A stretch of DNA of 64,000 nt from Streptomyces regalis. Lineage in GTDB: Bacteria; Actinomycetota; Actinomycetes; Streptomycetales; Streptomycetaceae. The stretch is from contig NZ_LLZG01000345.1 in assembly GCF_001509475.1 (NCBI RefSeq), forward strand, positions 124,001-188,000, written 5' to 3'. Shown one piece after another: positions 1-11,648 of this stretch (positions are counted from its first letter, which is position 1; every line of letters starts with the position of its first letter). The notes beneath the pieces were generated by a model. It was not told the origin of the DNA, ran no database searches, and was given only the letters and a program-made list of their open reading frames with translations. A program made the translations under genes and the position numbers.

Positions 1-1139
1 GGCATGTACTTGCGCAGGCCGCCGTACTTGCGCATGTCGACCTCGTCGTTCATGCCGTGCATGACCGAGCCGGCGCCGAGGAACAGCCCGGCCTTGAAGA
101 AGCCGTGCGTCACCAGGTGCATGATCGCGAAGACGTAGCCGATGGGACCGAGGCCCGCGGCGAGGATCATGTAGCCGATCTGCGACATGGTCGAGCCGGC
201 CAGCGCCTTCTTGATGTCGTCCTTGGCGCAACCGACGATCGCACCGAACAGGAGCGTGACGGCACCGACGATGGTGACGACCAGCTGCGCGTCCGGCGCG
301 GCGTTGAAGATGGCGCCGGAGCGGACGATCAGGTAGACGCCCGCGGTCACCATGGTCGCGGCGTGGATGAGGGCCGAGACCGGGGTCGGGCCCTCCATCG
401 CGTCCCCGAGCCAGGACTGCAGCGGTACCTGGGCGGACTTGCCGCAGGCGGCGAGCAGCAGCATCAGACCGATGACGGTGAGCTTGCCCTCGCTCGCGTC
501 ACCGACCAGGCCGACCTCCTCGTGGCTGCCGAGCACCGGCCCGAAGGCGAAGGTGCCGAACCACAGGAACATCAGCATGATCGCGATCGACAGGCCCATG
601 TCGCCGACGCGGTTGACCAGGAAGGCCTTCTTCGCGGCGGTGGCGGCGCTGGGCTTGTGCTGCCAGAAACCGATCAGCAGGTAGGAGGCGAGACCGACGC
701 CCTCCCAACCGACGTACAGCAGCAGGTAGTTGTCGGCGAGGACGAGCAGCAGCATCGCCGCGAGAAACAGGTTCAGGTAGCCGAAGAAGCGGCGGCGGCG
801 CTCGTCGTGCTCCATGTACCCGACCGAGTACAGGTGGATCAGCGAGCCGACGCCGGTGATCAGCAGCACGAACGTCATCGACAGCTGGTCGAGGCGGAAG
901 GCGACGTCCGCCTGGAAGCCCTCGACCGGGATCCAGCTGAACAGGTGCTGGGTGAGGGTGCGGTGTTCGGCGTCCTTGCCCAGCAGGTCGGCGAAGAGGA
1001 TCACGCCGAAGACGAAGGAGACGAACGACAGGAGCGTGCCGATCCACTGGCCGACGGCGTCGAGACGCCGGCCGCCGCACAGCAGTACGGCCGCTCCGAG
1101 CAATGGCGCCGCGACCAGCAGCGCAATCAGGTTCTCCAC
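1..1139 (-). CDS. nuoL: NADH-quinone oxidoreductase subunit L (5' part, cut by window edge)
   Basis: Large antiporter-like membrane subunit of proton-pumping complex I. The reading frame begins at GTG (1139-1137), preceded by GGAAGA, 15 bases after the nuoK stop, and runs off the left edge after about 379 codons, so the C-terminal part is missing. The translation starts [20 protein letters not shown] and contains the family core: [38 protein letters not shown] and [14 protein letters not shown]. The last includes the conserved lysine and the region around the discontinuous helix that takes part in proton translocation. It is the last nuo gene visible here; nuoM and nuoN are expected beyond the window. 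It has no line of its own as a complete ORF because it has no stop inside the window. Identification is secure. Confidence 0.95.
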   Translation of the reverse strand, partial: MENLIALLVAAPLLGAAVLLCGGRRLDAVGQWIGTLLSFVSFVFGVILFADLLGKDAEHRTLTQHLFSWIPVEGFQADVAFRLDQLSMTFVLLITGVGSLIHLYSVGYMEHDERRRRFFGYLNLFLAAMLLLVLADNYLLLYVGWEGVGLASYLLIGFWQHKPSAATAAKKAFLVNRVGDMGLSIAIMLMFLWFGTFAFGPVLGSHEEVGLVGDASEGKLTVIGLMLLLAACGKSAQVPLQSWLGDAMEGPTPVSALIHAATMVTAGVYLIVRSGAIFNAAPDAQLVVTIVGAVTLLFGAIVGCAKDDIKKALAGSTMSQIGYMILAAGLGPIGYVFAIMHLVTHGFFKAGLFLGAGSVMHGMNDEVDMRKYGGLRKYM

Positions 1140-1154
1140 GATTCTTCCGACCCC

Positions 1155-1454
1155 TTAGAGCTTCATCAGGCTGGCGTCGTCGACCGAGGCCGAGTGGCGG
1201 GAACGGAACAGCGACACGATGATCGCGAGCCCGACCACGACCTCCGCGGCGGCGACGACCATCGTGAAGAAGGCGATGATCTGGCCGTCGAGATTGCCGT
1301 GCATCCGGGAGAACGCGACGAGCGTCAGGTTGCAGGCGTTGAGCATGAGCTCGATGCACATGAAGACGACGATCGCGTTGCGCCTGATCAGCACGCCGGT
1401 GGCGCCGATGGTGAACAACAGGGCGGCGAGATAGAGGTAGTTGACGGGGTTCAC
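1155..1454 (-). CDS. nuoK: NADH-quinone oxidoreductase subunit K
   Basis: Small membrane subunit of complex I (99 residues, the usual length; MrpC-like), with three hydrophobic helices. The segment [19 protein letters not shown] carries the conserved glutamate in the second helix that belongs to the proton channel. The start is GTG in a GTGA overlap with the nuoJ stop, which indicates translational coupling. The C-terminus ends ASLMKL, 15 bases before the nuoL start. It acts in the membrane arm, between NuoA/J and the antiporter-like subunits. Nothing is unusual about it. Confidence 0.95.
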   Translation of the reverse strand: MNPVNYLYLAALLFTIGATGVLIRRNAIVVFMCIELMLNACNLTLVAFSRMHGNLDGQIIAFFTMVVAAAEVVVGLAIIVSLFRSRHSASVDDASLMKL

Positions 1455-2293
1455 TTCGACGCCTCCTCGGGCCGCTTGAAGGTCGACGGCTCGATCGCGG
1501 TCCGCTCCAGCCGCTCCTCCGCGCGCTGCTCCAGGGCCCTGAGGTCGTTGAGCGCCTCGGTGGACACGTCACGGATCTGGCCGCGCTCGCGCAGCGTCTT
1601 GCTGACCGTGAGGTCGGAGGGGGTGCCGTCGGGCAGCAGGCCCGCGATGTCGACCGCGTTGTGCCGGGCATACACGCCGGGTGCCGGCAGCGGCGGGACG
1701 TGCTTGCCTTCGCGGACGCGCTGTTCGGACAGTTCGCGCTGGGTCTTGGCGCGCTCGGTGCGCTCGCGGTGGGTGAGCACCATGGCGCCGACGGCGGCCG
1801 TGATCAGCAGGGCACCGGTGATCTCGAAGGCGAACACGTACTTGCTGAAGAGGAGGACCGCGAGGCCCTCCACATTGCCGTTCGCGTTCGCCTGGGCGAG
1901 GCCGTTGAACTCCGTGATCGAGGCGTTGCCGATGCCTGCGACCAACAGGATGCCGAAGCCCAGGCCGCAGAGAAGGGCCAGCCAGCGCTGGCCCTTGATG
2001 GTCTCCTTCAGGGAGTCCGCGGCCGTGACGCCGACGAGCATCACCACGAACAGGAACAGCATCATGATCGCGCCCGTGTAGACGACGATCTGCACGATGC
2101 CCAGGAAGTAGGCGCCGTTGGCGAGGTAGAAGATCGCCAGGATGATCATGGTCCCGGCCAGGCAGAGCGCGCTGTGCACGGCCTTCTTCATGAAGACGGT
2201 GCACAGGGCGCCGATCACGGCGACGGTGCCGAGGATCCAGAACTGGAAGGCCTCTCCGGTGGAGGTGGAGTAGGCGGCGAGCTGCTCGGTCAT
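1451..2293 (-). CDS. nuoJ: NADH-quinone oxidoreductase subunit J
   Basis: Membrane subunit of complex I, 280 residues from the ATG at 2293 ([20 protein letters not shown]). The open frame extends upstream of this, but the ATGA overlap with the nuoI stop and the start of homology fix the initiation site. Five hydrophobic helices fill residues 15-175, including [18 protein letters not shown], the conserved helix with a pi-bulge next to the quinone-proton coupling path. About 90 polar residues follow at the C-terminus (rich in Arg/Glu, ending RPEEASK). This is longer than the E. coli protein but normal for actinomycetes. The stop overlaps the GTG of nuoK. Confidence 0.95.
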   Translation of the reverse strand: MTEQLAAYSTSTGEAFQFWILGTVAVIGALCTVFMKKAVHSALCLAGTMIILAIFYLANGAYFLGIVQIVVYTGAIMMLFLFVVMLVGVTAADSLKETIKGQRWLALLCGLGFGILLVAGIGNASITEFNGLAQANANGNVEGLAVLLFSKYVFAFEITGALLITAAVGAMVLTHRERTERAKTQRELSEQRVREGKHVPPLPAPGVYARHNAVDIAGLLPDGTPSDLTVSKTLRERGQIRDVSTEALNDLRALEQRAEERLERTAIEPSTFKRPEEASK

Positions 2294-2931
2294 CGGCCGA
2301 TCACCTTCTCGGACGCCGGTGCGTCCTCGCCGAAGGTCGTGGCGGCCTCCTGCGGGACCTCGCCCTTGGAGAGGGCCACTTGCCGCTCGGTCCCAGGCGC
2401 GGCCTCCGTCACCAGACCCCGGTAGTAGTCCTGCTCGTCCGTCCCCGGGTAGATGGCATGGGGGGTGTCGACCATGCCGTCCTCGAGTCCGGCGAGCAGC
2501 TGCTCCTTGGTGTAGATGAGGTTGGCGCGGCTGGAGTCCGCGAGCTCGAACTCGTTCGTCATCGTCAACGCGCGCGTGGGGCACGCCTCGATGCACAGCC
2601 CGCACAGGATGCAGCGGGCGTAGTTGATCTGGTACACGCGGCCGTACCGCTCGCCCGGCGAGTAGCGCTCCTCGTCGGTATTGTCGGCGCCCTCCACATA
2701 GATGGCGTCGGCGGGGCAGGCCCAGGCGCACAGCTCGCAGCCGACGCACTTCTCCAGGCCGTCCGGATGGCGGTTGAGCTGGTGCCGTCCGTGGAAGCGG
2801 GGAGCGGTGGTCTTCTGCTGCTCCGGGTACTGCTCGGTCAGCCGCTTCTTGAACATGGCCTTGAAGGTCACGCCGAAGCCTGCGACTGGGTTCATGAAAC
2901 CGGGCTTGGTCTCCTTGGCCTCCTCAGCCAT
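2290..2931 (-). CDS. nuoI: NADH-quinone oxidoreductase subunit I (2x[4Fe-4S])
   Basis: Ferredoxin-like subunit that passes electrons from the peripheral arm towards NuoB. It shows two classic CxxCxxCxxxCP clusters: [12 protein letters not shown] near residue 75 and [12 protein letters not shown] near residue 120. The ATG at 2931 gives 213 residues and has a strong upstream GGAAAGGAGG; the longer frame back to 2991 lies inside nuoH and has no such site. The start overlaps the nuoH 3' end by 8 bases and the stop forms ATGA with nuoJ. Residues beyond about 150 form the usual acidic actinobacterial tail. Confidence 0.96.
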   Translation of the reverse strand: MAEEAKETKPGFMNPVAGFGVTFKAMFKKRLTEQYPEQQKTTAPRFHGRHQLNRHPDGLEKCVGCELCAWACPADAIYVEGADNTDEERYSPGERYGRVYQINYARCILCGLCIEACPTRALTMTNEFELADSSRANLIYTKEQLLAGLEDGMVDTPHAIYPGTDEQDYYRGLVTEAAPGTERQVALSKGEVPQEAATTFGEDAPASEKVIGR

Positions 2932-4288
2932 CGGACGCCTCCTTTCCATCCAGAGATCCGTCACTCTGAGTATCGGGCCCACCACTGACAATCAGCTCCC
3001 GCTCGCGGCGCGGGCTGCGCCGCGGCACCGGCGGAAGCTCCTGTCCGGGCAGTGGCGGTACGGGGAATCCGCCCGCCATCGCGTCGAAGCCGGCGGGCTC
3101 CTCGGCGGCTTGCGCGCCCGCCTTCGTCCGCTCGCGGAACATGTCCGCGACGAAGGAGAGGAGGAGCAGCGCGAGTACGCCGCCACCGACGTAGAGGGCG
3201 ATGTCGGCGAAGTCGTAGTTCTCGTTCCGGAGAGTCCGCACGGTCGCGACGAGCATCAGCCAGACGACGGAGACCGGGATGAGGACCTTCCAGCCGAGCT
3301 TCATCAGCTGGTCGTAGCGGACGCGGGGCAGCGTGCCGCGCAGCCAGATGAAGAAGAACAGCAGCAGCTGGACCTTGATCACGAACCAGAGCAGCGGCCA
3401 CCAGCCGTGGTTCGCGCCCTCCCAGAAGGTGCTCACCGGATACGGCGCCCGCCAGCCGCCCAGGAAGAGCGTCACGGACACCGCCGAGACCGTCACCATG
3501 TTCACGTACTCGGCGAGCATGAACATCGCGAACTTGATCGACGAGTACTCGGTGTTGAAGCCGCCGACCAGGTCGCCCTCGGACTCCGGCATGTCGAAGG
3601 GGGCGCGGTTGGTCTCGCCGACCATCGTCACGATGTAGATCAGGAAGGAGACCGGCAGCAGCACGATGTACCAGCGGTCCTGCTGCGCCTCGACAATCGC
3701 CGACGTCGACATCGACCCGGAGTAGAGGAACACCGAGGCGAACGCGGCGCCCATCGCGATCTCGTACGAGATCATCTGCGCGCAGGAACGCAGGCCGCCG
3801 AGCAGCGGGTAGGTGGATCCGGAACTCCAACCCGCCAGCACGATGCCGTAGATGCCGACCGAGGCGACCGCGAGGATGTAGAGCATCGCGATCGGCAGGT
3901 CGGTGAGCTGCATGGTGGTGCGGTGGCCGAAGATCGAGATCTCGTTGCCGGCCGGGCCGAAGGGAATCACCGCGATCGCCATGAAGGCCGGGATGGCCGC
4001 GACGATCGGCGCGAGGACGTAGACCACCTTGTCCGCGCGTTTGACGATGACGTCTTCCTTGAGCATCAACTTGATGCCGTCGGCGAGCGACTGGAGCATG
4101 CCCCAGGGGCCGTGCCGGTTGGGGCCGATGCGCAGCTGCATCCAGGCCACGACCTTGCGCTCCCAGACGATGGAGAACAGCACGGTCACCATCAGGAAGG
4201 CGAAGCAGAACACCGCCTTGATGACGACCAGCCACCAGGGGTCGCGGCCGAACATCGAGAGGTCTTCAGCAGCGAGGAAAGGGCTCAT
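2924..4288 (-). CDS. nuoH: NADH-quinone oxidoreductase subunit H
   Basis: Membrane subunit that forms the quinone-access channel where the peripheral and membrane arms meet. The ATG at 4288 ([20 protein letters not shown]) gives 454 residues in an ATGA overlap with the nuoG stop. Recognisable elements are the loop [20 protein letters not shown] near residue 45, the acidic quinone-site loop [20 protein letters not shown], and [19 protein letters not shown] towards the end. About nine hydrophobic helices are visible. A Pro/Arg-rich tail of about 90 residues after the last helix is long for the family generally but common in Streptomyces. The membrane-embedded function is not in doubt. Confidence 0.95.
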   Translation of the reverse strand: MSPFLAAEDLSMFGRDPWWLVVIKAVFCFAFLMVTVLFSIVWERKVVAWMQLRIGPNRHGPWGMLQSLADGIKLMLKEDVIVKRADKVVYVLAPIVAAIPAFMAIAVIPFGPAGNEISIFGHRTTMQLTDLPIAMLYILAVASVGIYGIVLAGWSSGSTYPLLGGLRSCAQMISYEIAMGAAFASVFLYSGSMSTSAIVEAQQDRWYIVLLPVSFLIYIVTMVGETNRAPFDMPESEGDLVGGFNTEYSSIKFAMFMLAEYVNMVTVSAVSVTLFLGGWRAPYPVSTFWEGANHGWWPLLWFVIKVQLLLFFFIWLRGTLPRVRYDQLMKLGWKVLIPVSVVWLMLVATVRTLRNENYDFADIALYVGGGVLALLLLSFVADMFRERTKAGAQAAEEPAGFDAMAGGFPVPPLPGQELPPVPRRSPRRERELIVSGGPDTQSDGSLDGKEASDG

Positions 4289-6789
4289 GCCTCCACCTCC
4301 TGAGGGGCCTCGGACGTGAGGGTCGCCGGGCCGATGCGGACGAGTGAGCCGGGCAGCGCGCCAGTGTCGGAGGCGACGCCACCGCCCACGGAGTTCAGCG
4401 GGAGCCACACCACCCGGTCGGGCATCTCCGTGATCTGCAGCGGGAGTTCGGCGACTCCTGCGGGGCCGGTCACGGCAAGGACGTCGCCGTCCTTGACGCC
4501 GGCCTCGGCGGCCGTGGCGGCCGACAAGCGCGCGTGCGCGGCGTGCCGGGTGCCGGCGAGCGCTTCGTCGCCCACCTGCAGGAGGCCCTGGTCGAGCAGC
4601 AGCCGGTGCCCGGCCAGGACGGCCTCACCGGCGGCCGGTCGCGGCAACTGGGCGGCGATCTCCAGGGGGTCGGCGGCCCGCGGTCCGTCCCAAGGGCCGA
4701 GCCGGTCGATCTCCGCGCGCGTGGTACGCAGATCCGGCAGACCCAGGTGTACGTCCATGGCGTCGGCCAGCATCTGCAGCACGCGCGCGTCGGACGGGGC
4801 CAGGCGGCGGGTCATCTGGTCGGGCTTGAGCGCGGCCTCGAAGAACCGCACCCGGCCCTCCCAGTTGAGGAAGGTTCCTGGCTTCTCGGCGACGGCCGCG
4901 ACAGGCAGCACGACGTCGGCGAGCTCGGTCACCTCACCGGGCCGCAGCTCCAGTGACACCACGAAGCCGACCTCGGCGAGCGCCTCACGCGCGCGTGCCG
5001 GGTCGGGCAGGTCGGCGACCTCGACGCCCGCGACCAGCAGGGCCTGGAGTTCGCCGGTCGCGGCGGCCTCGACCATCTGGCCGGTGTCGCGGCCGTAGCG
5101 GTGCGGGAGTTCGGACACGCCCCAGACGGCGGCGACCTCCTCACGCGCGCGTGGGTCGGTCGCGGGGCGTCCGCCCGGCAGCAGCGACGGCAGCGCACCT
5201 GCCTCGAGGGCACCGCGCTCCCCCGCCCGGCGCGGGATCCACACCAGCTGGGCGCCGGTCGCGGACGCGGCCCGTACGGCGGCGGTGAGCCCGCCCTCCA
5301 CAGCGGCCAACCGCTCACCGACGATGATCACCGCACCCTCGGTGCGCAGCGCCTCGGCGGCCTTCGCCCCGTCCCCCTCCAGGCCGACCCCGCCCGCGAG
5401 TGCGTCCAGCCACTCAGTCTCGGTGCCGGGAGCTGCGGGCAGCAGGGTGCCGCCGGCCTTCTCCAGACCGCGCGTGGAGTGCGTGGCGAGCGAGAAGACC
5501 CTCTGGCCGTGCTTGCGCCAGGCCTTGCGCAGCCGCAGGAAGATGCCGGGCGCCTCCTCCTCGGCCTCGAACCCGGCCAGCAGGACGGCCGGCGCCTTCT
5601 CCAGAAGGGTGTACGTGACGCCCGTACCGTCGAGGTCGCGGCCGTGACCGGCGACCCGCGCGGCGAGGAAGTCGGCCTCCTCGCCGCTGTGCACGCGCGC
5701 GCGGAAGTCGATGTCGTTGGTGTCGAGCGCCACGCGCGCGAACTTGCTGTACGCGTAGGCGTCCTCAATGGTGAGCCGACCGCCGGTCAGGACACCGGTC
5801 CGGCCGCGTGAGGCGAGCAGCCCCTGGGCCGCGATCTGCAGCGCCTCCGGCCAGGAGGCCGGTTCGAGGTCGCCCTCGGCATTGCGCACCAGAGGAGTCT
5901 GAAGCCGGTCGCGCTGCTGCGCGTACCGGAACGCGAACCGCCCCTTGTCGCAGATCCACTCCTCGTTGACCTCGGGGTCGTTCGCCGCGAGGCGCCGCAT
6001 CACCTTGCCGCGCCGGTGGTCGGTGCGCGTGGCGCAGCCGCCGGAGCAGTGTTCGCAGACGGACGGCGACGAGATCAGGTCGAACGGGCGGGAGCGGAAC
6101 CGGTACGCCGCCGAGGTCAGCGCGCCGACCGGGCAGATCTGGATGGTGTTGCCGGAGAAGTACGACTCGAAGGGGTCGCCCTCACCGGTGCCGACCTGCT
6201 GCAGCGCGCCCCGTTCGAGCAGTTCGATCATCGGGTCGCCCGCGATCTGGTTGGAGAACCGGGTGCAGCGGGCGCACAGCACGCACCGCTCGCGGTCGAG
6301 CAGCACCTGCGTGGAGATCGGCACGGGCTTCTCGAACGTCCGCTTCTTTCCGTCGAAGCGGGATTCGGCGTGGCCGTGCGACATGGCCTGGTTCTGCAGC
6401 GGGCACTCGCCGCCCTTGTCGCAGACCGGGCAGTCCAGCGGGTGGTTGATGAGCAGGAGCTCCATCACACCCTTCTGGGCCTTCTCGGCGACCGGCGAGG
6501 TGAGGTGGGTCTTCACGACCATGCCGTCCGTGCACGTGATCGTGCAGGACGCCATCGGCTTGCGCTGTCCCTCCACCTCGACGATGCACTGGCGGCAGGC
6601 GCCGGCGGGGTCGAGGGCTGGGTGATCGCAGAAGCGGGGGATCTCGATGCCGAGTTGCTCGGCGGCCCGGATGACCAGGGTGCCCTTGGGCACGCTGATC
6701 TCCACACCGTCGATGGTCAGCGAGACGAGATCTTCCGGCGGGACCGCCGCCTCTCCCCCTCCGGAGGGAGCGCTGGTGGTCACAGTCAT
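4285..6789 (-). CDS. nuoG: NADH-quinone oxidoreductase subunit G
   Basis: Large iron-sulfur subunit of the peripheral arm, 834 residues. The N-terminal part holds a [2Fe-2S] ferredoxin fold (Cys in [15 protein letters not shown]), then the His/Cys-ligated cluster [17 protein letters not shown], then [10 protein letters not shown] with ICPVGALTS, and the extra CEHCSGGC...CDKGRF set seen in subunits that carry cluster N7. A molybdopterin-oxidoreductase-like domain follows from about residue 230, probably without cofactor. The start ATG at 6789 lies 3 bases before the nuoF stop region (ATGA overlap). Electrons from NuoE/F travel through its clusters to NuoI and NuoB. Confidence 0.95.
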   Translation of the reverse strand: MTVTTSAPSGGGEAAVPPEDLVSLTIDGVEISVPKGTLVIRAAEQLGIEIPRFCDHPALDPAGACRQCIVEVEGQRKPMASCTITCTDGMVVKTHLTSPVAEKAQKGVMELLLINHPLDCPVCDKGGECPLQNQAMSHGHAESRFDGKKRTFEKPVPISTQVLLDRERCVLCARCTRFSNQIAGDPMIELLERGALQQVGTGEGDPFESYFSGNTIQICPVGALTSAAYRFRSRPFDLISSPSVCEHCSGGCATRTDHRRGKVMRRLAANDPEVNEEWICDKGRFAFRYAQQRDRLQTPLVRNAEGDLEPASWPEALQIAAQGLLASRGRTGVLTGGRLTIEDAYAYSKFARVALDTNDIDFRARVHSGEEADFLAARVAGHGRDLDGTGVTYTLLEKAPAVLLAGFEAEEEAPGIFLRLRKAWRKHGQRVFSLATHSTRGLEKAGGTLLPAAPGTETEWLDALAGGVGLEGDGAKAAEALRTEGAVIIVGERLAAVEGGLTAAVRAASATGAQLVWIPRRAGERGALEAGALPSLLPGGRPATDPRAREEVAAVWGVSELPHRYGRDTGQMVEAAATGELQALLVAGVEVADLPDPARAREALAEVGFVVSLELRPGEVTELADVVLPVAAVAEKPGTFLNWEGRVRFFEAALKPDQMTRRLAPSDARVLQMLADAMDVHLGLPDLRTTRAEIDRLGPWDGPRAADPLEIAAQLPRPAAGEAVLAGHRLLLDQGLLQVGDEALAGTRHAAHARLSAATAAEAGVKDGDVLAVTGPAGVAELPLQITEMPDRVVWLPLNSVGGGVASDTGALPGSLVRIGPATLTSEAPQEVEA

Positions 6790-8138
6790 GCGTTCACCTC
6801 CGTGCGGTGGTCGGCCCAGGCCGTCGACTTGGCCGGGTCGAAGGGGCAGCCGCGGCCCGTGATGTGCTGCTCGTACTCCTCGCGGAAGTACTTCAGCGAG
6901 GAGAAGATCGGCGAGGCGGCACCGTCGCCGAGAGCGCAGAAGGACTTGCCGTTGATGTTGTCGGCGATGTCGTTCAGCTTGTCGAGGTCACTCATCACGC
7001 CCTTGCCGGCCTCGATGTCGCGCAGCAACTGCACGAGCCAGTACGTGCCTTCGCGGCAGGGCGTGCACTTGCCGCAGGACTCGTGGGCGTAGAACTCGGT
7101 CCAGCGGGTGACGGCGCGTACGACGCAGGTCGTCTCGTCGAAGCACTGGAGCGCTTTCGTGCCGAGCATGGAACCTGCGGCGCCCACTCCTTCGTAGTCA
7201 AGAGGGACGTCGAGGTGCTCGTCGGTGAACATCGGCGTCGAGGAGCCGCCCGGTGTCCAGAACTTGAGGCGATGGCCGGGGCGCATTCCGCCGCTCATTT
7301 CGAGGAGCTGGCGGAGTGTGATGCCGAGCGGTGCCTCGTACTGGCCGGGGCTCGCGACGTGGCCGCTGAGCGAGTAGAGCGTGAAGCCCGGGGACTTCTC
7401 GCTGCCCATCGACCGGAACCACTCTTTGCCCCGATGCAGAATCGCGGGAACCGACGCGATCGACTCGACGTTGTTCACAACAGTCGGGCAGGCGTAGAGA
7501 CCTGCCACCGCAGGGAAGGGGGGACGAAGCCGCGGTTGACCACGGCGGCCTTCGAGCGAGTCGAGCAGTGCGGTCTCCTCACCGCAGATGTACGCGCCGG
7601 CGCCGGCGTGCACGGTGAGTTGGAGATCGAGGCCACTGCCCAGGATGTTCTCGCCGAGGTAGCCCGCCGCGTAGGCCTCGCGCACGGCCTCGTGCAACCG
7701 CCTCAATACGGGGACGACTTCACCACGCAGATAGATGAAGGCATGCGAAGACCTGATGGCATAACACGCGATGACAATGCCCTCGATGAGGCTATGCGGG
7801 TTCGCGAAGAGGAGCGGAATGTCCTTGCACGTTCCGGGCTCCGATTCGTCGGCGTTGACAACTAGATAGTGCGGTTTTCCATCACCCTGGGGAATGAACT
7901 GCCATTTCATTCCCGTCGGGAATCCCGCGCCGCCGCGCCCACGCAGACCGGAGTCCTTGACGTACGCGATCAGGTCGTCCGGCGACATGGCGAGCGCCTT
8001 GCGAAGTCCCTCGTATCCTTCGTGCCTTCGGTAGACGTCCAGCGTCCAGGACCTGTCCTCGTCCCAGAAGGCCGACAGCACGGGTGCGAGCAGCTTCTCG
8101 GGGCTGGTGTCTTTCAGCTCGGGTGCCAAGGTCATCAC
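6786..8138 (-). CDS. nuoF: NADH-quinone oxidoreductase subunit F (NADH/FMN-binding)
   Basis: Entry point of complex I: it binds NADH and FMN and carries cluster N3. The 450-residue protein has the FMN/NADH glycine-rich motif [16 protein letters not shown] near residue 68, the second loop [21 protein letters not shown], and the [4Fe-4S] ligands [13 protein letters not shown] with a further Cys in FCALGDGA. The reading frame opens with two consecutive ATG codons (8138 and 8135); either could start, and the first is given. The stop overlaps nuoG and the start overlaps the nuoE stop, so nuoE-F-G are coupled, as their proteins are in the NADH dehydrogenase module. Confidence 0.95.
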   Translation of the reverse strand: MMTLAPELKDTSPEKLLAPVLSAFWDEDRSWTLDVYRRHEGYEGLRKALAMSPDDLIAYVKDSGLRGRGGAGFPTGMKWQFIPQGDGKPHYLVVNADESEPGTCKDIPLLFANPHSLIEGIVIACYAIRSSHAFIYLRGEVVPVLRRLHEAVREAYAAGYLGENILGSGLDLQLTVHAGAGAYICGEETALLDSLEGRRGQPRLRPPFPAVAGLYACPTVVNNVESIASVPAILHRGKEWFRSMGSEKSPGFTLYSLSGHVASPGQYEAPLGITLRQLLEMSGGMRPGHRLKFWTPGGSSTPMFTDEHLDVPLDYEGVGAAGSMLGTKALQCFDETTCVVRAVTRWTEFYAHESCGKCTPCREGTYWLVQLLRDIEAGKGVMSDLDKLNDIADNINGKSFCALGDGAASPIFSSLKYFREEYEQHITGRGCPFDPAKSTAWADHRTEVNA

Positions 8139-9007
8139 TCCCCCTCCTCGGCCGTAGGCCCTGCCGGGTGGGCGGGGTCGGATACCGATGTGTCCTGCGG
8201 CGCGTCATGCGAACTGAGGTGCTCGGCCGGAGACGGCTCGTGCACCGCCCTGTCCTGCGGCTCGTCGTGCGGGCCGCCGTCCCGCGGATGGACCACGCGC
8301 GCGGGCCCGGCCTCTCCCTTGGCCAGGCGGAGGCCCACCAGCGAAGCCGGTCCCGCACTGCCGCTTGCCTCGACGGCCCCGGGCCGCTCGTCGGGGAAGC
8401 CGGCCAGGATCCGCGCGGTCTCCTTGAAGGTGCACAGCCGCGCCCCGCGCGTCGGCTCGACGGTCCGCCCCGCGCGCAGGTCGTCGACGAGGCGCTTGGC
8501 GCTCGACGGGGTCTGGTTGTCGAAGAACTCCCAGTTGACCATCACGACCGGCGCGAAGTCGCAGGCCGCGTTGCACTCGATGTGCTCCAGGGTGACCTTG
8601 CCGTCGTCGGTGGTCTCGCCGTTGCCGACGCCCAGGTGCTCCTGGAGCTCCTCGAAGATCGCGTCACCGCCCATCACCGCGCACAGCGTGTTGGTGCAGA
8701 CACCCACCTGGTAGTCACCGCTCGGCTTGCGCCGGTACATGGTGTAGAAGGTGGCGACCGCGGTGACCTCGGCCGTGGTCAGGTGCAGCATGTCCGCGCA
8801 GAACTGCATCCCGGTGCGCGTGACATGTCCCTCCTCCGACTGCACGAGGTGCAGCAACGGCAGGAGGGCGGACCGGGAGTCCGGGTAGCGGGCGATGAGG
8901 TCGCGCGCGTCCCTCTCCAGCCGTTCTCGAACGTCGTCCGGGTATGCGGGCGCGGGCAGTTGGGGCATGCCCAGGCTGACGCCCCGCTCCGAAGAAGAGG
9001 TGGTCAC
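8135..9007 (-). CDS. nuoE: NADH-quinone oxidoreductase subunit E with a disordered C-terminal extension
   Basis: Thioredoxin-like [2Fe-2S] subunit of the NADH dehydrogenase module. The ligands are visible as [11 protein letters not shown] and [10 protein letters not shown]. The start is the GTG at 9007 ([14 protein letters not shown]), in a GTGA overlap with the nuoD stop; an internal ATG ([10 protein letters not shown]) 13 codons later is a less likely alternative because it lacks the coupling. The protein is 290 residues. The conserved fold ends near residue 200, and about 90 residues rich in Pro, Gly, Asp and His follow. This tail looks disordered and is longer than in classical NuoE; its role is unknown. 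Confidence 0.94.
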   Translation of the reverse strand: MTTSSSERGVSLGMPQLPAPAYPDDVRERLERDARDLIARYPDSRSALLPLLHLVQSEEGHVTRTGMQFCADMLHLTTAEVTAVATFYTMYRRKPSGDYQVGVCTNTLCAVMGGDAIFEELQEHLGVGNGETTDDGKVTLEHIECNAACDFAPVVMVNWEFFDNQTPSSAKRLVDDLRAGRTVEPTRGARLCTFKETARILAGFPDERPGAVEASGSAGPASLVGLRLAKGEAGPARVVHPRDGGPHDEPQDRAVHEPSPAEHLSSHDAPQDTSVSDPAHPAGPTAEEGE

Positions 9008-10326
9008 CGGTCGACGCCTCCCATCACGGGGTCGATGGACGCGACGGCGACGATGACGTCGGCGACCTGGCCGCCCTCGCACATCGCCGCCATGGCTTGC
9101 AGGTTGGTGAAGGACGGGTCGCGGAAGTGGACCCGGTAGGGGCGGGTGCCGCCGTCGGACACGGCATGCACCCCGAGCTCGCCCTTGGGCGACTCGACGG
9201 CCGCGTACGCCTGTCCCGGCGGGACGCGGAAGCCCTCGGTGACCAGCTTGAAGTGGTGGATCAGGGCCTCCATGGAGGTGCCCATGATCTTCTTGATGTG
9301 GTCGAGGGAGTTGCCGAGCCCGTCCGGTCCCAGGGCGAGCTGGGCGGGCCAGGCGATCTTCTTGTCGGCGACCATGACCGGGCCGGGCTGTAGCCGGTCC
9401 AGGCACTGCTCGACGATCCCGAGCGACTGACGCATCTCTTCCAGCCGGATCAGGAAGCGCCCGTAGGAGTCGCAGGTGTCGGCGGTCGGGATCTCGAAGT
9501 CGTACGTCTCGTAGTCGCAGTACGGCTGCGCCTTGCGCAGGTCGTGCGGCAGGCCGGTGGAGCGCAGGATCGGGCCGGTGGCGCCGAGGGCCATGCAGCC
9601 GGCCAGGTCGAGGTAGCCGACGTCCTGCATACGGGCCTTGAAGATGGGGTTCCCGGTGGCGAGCTTGTCGTACTCCGGGAGGTTCTTCTTCATCTTCTTC
9701 ACGAACTCGCGGATCTGGTCCACCGCGCCGGGCGGCAGGTCCTGGGCGAGTCCGCCGGGGCGGATGTACGCGTGGTTCATCCGCAGGCCCGTGATGAGCT
9801 CGTAGATGTCGAGAATCATTTCACGATCACGGAATCCGTAGATCATGATCGTGGTGGCGCCGAGTTCCATGCCGCCGGTGGCGATGCACACCAGGTGGGA
9901 GGAGAGCCGGTTCAGCTCCATCAGGAGCACCCGGATGATCTTGGCGCGCTCGCTGATCTGGTCCTCGATGCCGAGGAGTTTCTCGACGGCGAGACAGTAG
10001 GCGGTCTCGTTGAAGAAGGACGTCAGGTAATCCATGCGCGTCACGAACGTGGTGCCCTGCGTCCAGGTCCGGTACTCGAGGTTCTTCTCGATGCCGGTGT
10101 GGAGATAGCCGATGCCGCAGCGGGCCTCGGTGACCGTCTCGCCGTCGATCTCCAGGATCAGGCGGAGCACTCCGTGGGTGGAGGGGTGCTGCGGGCCCAT
10201 GTTGAGGACGATGCGCTCGTCGTCGGCGCGGGCCGCGGCCTGGACGACCTCGTCCCAGTCGCCGCCGGTGACCGTATATACGGTGCCCTCGGTGGTCTCA
10301 CGGGCAGATGCTGACTGCGTGCTCAC
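9004..10326 (-). CDS. nuoD: NADH-quinone oxidoreductase subunit D
   Basis: The 49-kDa-type subunit, which with NuoB forms the quinone-binding pocket. 440 residues from the GTG at 10326 ([12 protein letters not shown]), which overlaps the nuoC stop as GTGA; the frame extends further upstream only as antisense-like sequence. Hallmarks are [16 protein letters not shown] near residue 40 (quinone-site His/Ser), [18 protein letters not shown], and the C-terminal end DPVMGGVDR, which is near-invariant in the family. nuoC and nuoD are separate genes here, unlike the E. coli fusion. Confidence 0.96.
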   Translation of the reverse strand: MSTQSASARETTEGTVYTVTGGDWDEVVQAAARADDERIVLNMGPQHPSTHGVLRLILEIDGETVTEARCGIGYLHTGIEKNLEYRTWTQGTTFVTRMDYLTSFFNETAYCLAVEKLLGIEDQISERAKIIRVLLMELNRLSSHLVCIATGGMELGATTIMIYGFRDREMILDIYELITGLRMNHAYIRPGGLAQDLPPGAVDQIREFVKKMKKNLPEYDKLATGNPIFKARMQDVGYLDLAGCMALGATGPILRSTGLPHDLRKAQPYCDYETYDFEIPTADTCDSYGRFLIRLEEMRQSLGIVEQCLDRLQPGPVMVADKKIAWPAQLALGPDGLGNSLDHIKKIMGTSMEALIHHFKLVTEGFRVPPGQAYAAVESPKGELGVHAVSDGGTRPYRVHFRDPSFTNLQAMAAMCEGGQVADVIVAVASIDPVMGGVDR

Positions 10327-11084
10327 GAGTACGACCTCCGCTGGTCCGGAGCCGGGATCTGGGCGCCCTTGTACTCGACGGGGATGCCGCCGAGGGGGTA
10401 GTCCTTGCGCTGCGGGTGGCCCTGCCAGTCGTCCGGCATCATGATCCGCGTCAGGGCGGGGTGACCGTCGAAGACGATGCCGAAGAAGTCGTACGTCTCG
10501 CGCTCGTGCCAGTCGTTCGTGGGATACACGGAGACGAGCGACGGGATGTGCGGGTCGCTGTCGGGGGCGCTGACTTCGAGGCGGATCAGCCGATTGTGGG
10601 TGATCGAGCGCAGGTGGTAGACGGCGTGCAGCTCGCGGCCCTTGTCGCTGAGGTAGTGGACGCCGCTGACGCCGGTGCACAGTTCGAAGCGCAGGGCCGG
10701 GTCGTCGCGCAGGGTCTGGGCGACGCGGAGCAGGTGCTCGCGTTCGATGTGGAAGGTGAGTTCGCCGCGGTCGACGACCGTCTTCTCGATGGCGTTCTCG
10801 GGGAGGAGTCCCTGTTCCTCCAGGGCGCCCTCGAGTTCGTCGGCGACCTCGTCGAACCAGCCCCCGTAGGGGCGGCTCGCCGCTCCCGGGAGCCGGACCG
10901 AGCGGACCAGGCCGCCGTAGCCGGAGGTGTCGCCGCCGTTGTTGGCGCCGAACATGCCGCGCTGGACGCGGATCTCCTCGCCGCCCTGGCCGCGCTGGCC
11001 CGGGAGGTTGGAGGCGCTGAGGTCCTTCTCGGGGTTGACCCCGTTCGACCCGTTCGCCCCGTTGGTGCCGTTGGCGTCGCTCAC
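10323..11084 (-). CDS. nuoC: NADH-quinone oxidoreductase subunit C
   Basis: The 30-kDa-type peripheral subunit that packs against NuoD. 253 residues from the GTG at 11084 ([16 protein letters not shown]), which overlaps the nuoB TGA. Residues 1-60 form an Asn/Gly-rich low-complexity leader that is typical of Streptomyces NuoC and absent from E. coli. The conserved core holds [37 protein letters not shown] and the signature [20 protein letters not shown]. The stop overlaps nuoD. The subunit carries no cofactor. Confidence 0.95.
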   Translation of the reverse strand: MSDANGTNGANGSNGVNPEKDLSASNLPGQRGQGGEEIRVQRGMFGANNGGDTSGYGGLVRSVRLPGAASRPYGGWFDEVADELEGALEEQGLLPENAIEKTVVDRGELTFHIEREHLLRVAQTLRDDPALRFELCTGVSGVHYLSDKGRELHAVYHLRSITHNRLIRLEVSAPDSDPHIPSLVSVYPTNDWHERETYDFFGIVFDGHPALTRIMMPDDWQGHPQRKDYPLGGIPVEYKGAQIPAPDQRRSYS

Positions 11085-11635
11085 CGCAGCAGCCCCTTCA
11101 TCTCGATCGTGGGCAGGGCCTTGAGCGCCGCTTCCTCCGCTTCCCGGGCCGCCTCCTCGGCGTTCACGCCGAGCTTGGAGGTCTGGATCTTCTGGTGGAG
11201 CTTGAGGATGGCGTCCATCAGCATCTCGGGCCGTGGCGGGCAGCCCGGGAGATAGATGTCGACCGGGACGATGTGGTCGACGCCCTGGACGATCGCGTAG
11301 TTGTTGAACATGCCGCCCGAGGAGGCGCAGACCCCCATGGAGATGACCCACTTGGGGTTCGGCATCTGGTCGTAGACCTGCCTGAGCACCGGCGCCATCT
11401 TCTGACTGACCCGGCCGGCGACGATCATCAGGTCGGCCTGGCGCGGGGATCCGCGGAAGACCTCCATACCGAAGCGCGCCAGGTCGTAGCGGCCGGCGCC
11501 GGTGGTCATCATCTCGATGGCGCAGCAGGCGAGGCCGAAGGTGGCCGGGAAGACAGACGCCTTACGCACCCAGCCTGCGGCCTGCTCGACGGTGGTCAGC
11601 AGGAATCCGCTCGGCAGCTTTTCTTCGAGTCCCAT
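11081..11635 (-). CDS. nuoB: NADH-quinone oxidoreductase subunit B (cluster N2)
   Basis: Carries the terminal [4Fe-4S] cluster N2 that reduces quinone. 184 residues, starting [20 protein letters not shown]. The ligands appear as the tandem-Cys motif [10 protein letters not shown] near residue 37, [13 protein letters not shown], and the C-terminal PGCPPRPE. The spacing matches the PSST/NuoB family. It lies 13 bases downstream of nuoA and overlaps nuoC. Confidence 0.96.
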   Translation of the reverse strand: MGLEEKLPSGFLLTTVEQAAGWVRKASVFPATFGLACCAIEMMTTGAGRYDLARFGMEVFRGSPRQADLMIVAGRVSQKMAPVLRQVYDQMPNPKWVISMGVCASSGGMFNNYAIVQGVDHIVPVDIYLPGCPPRPEMLMDAILKLHQKIQTSKLGVNAEEAAREAEEAALKALPTIEMKGLLR

Positions 11636-11648
11636 GTCTTAAGGCCCC

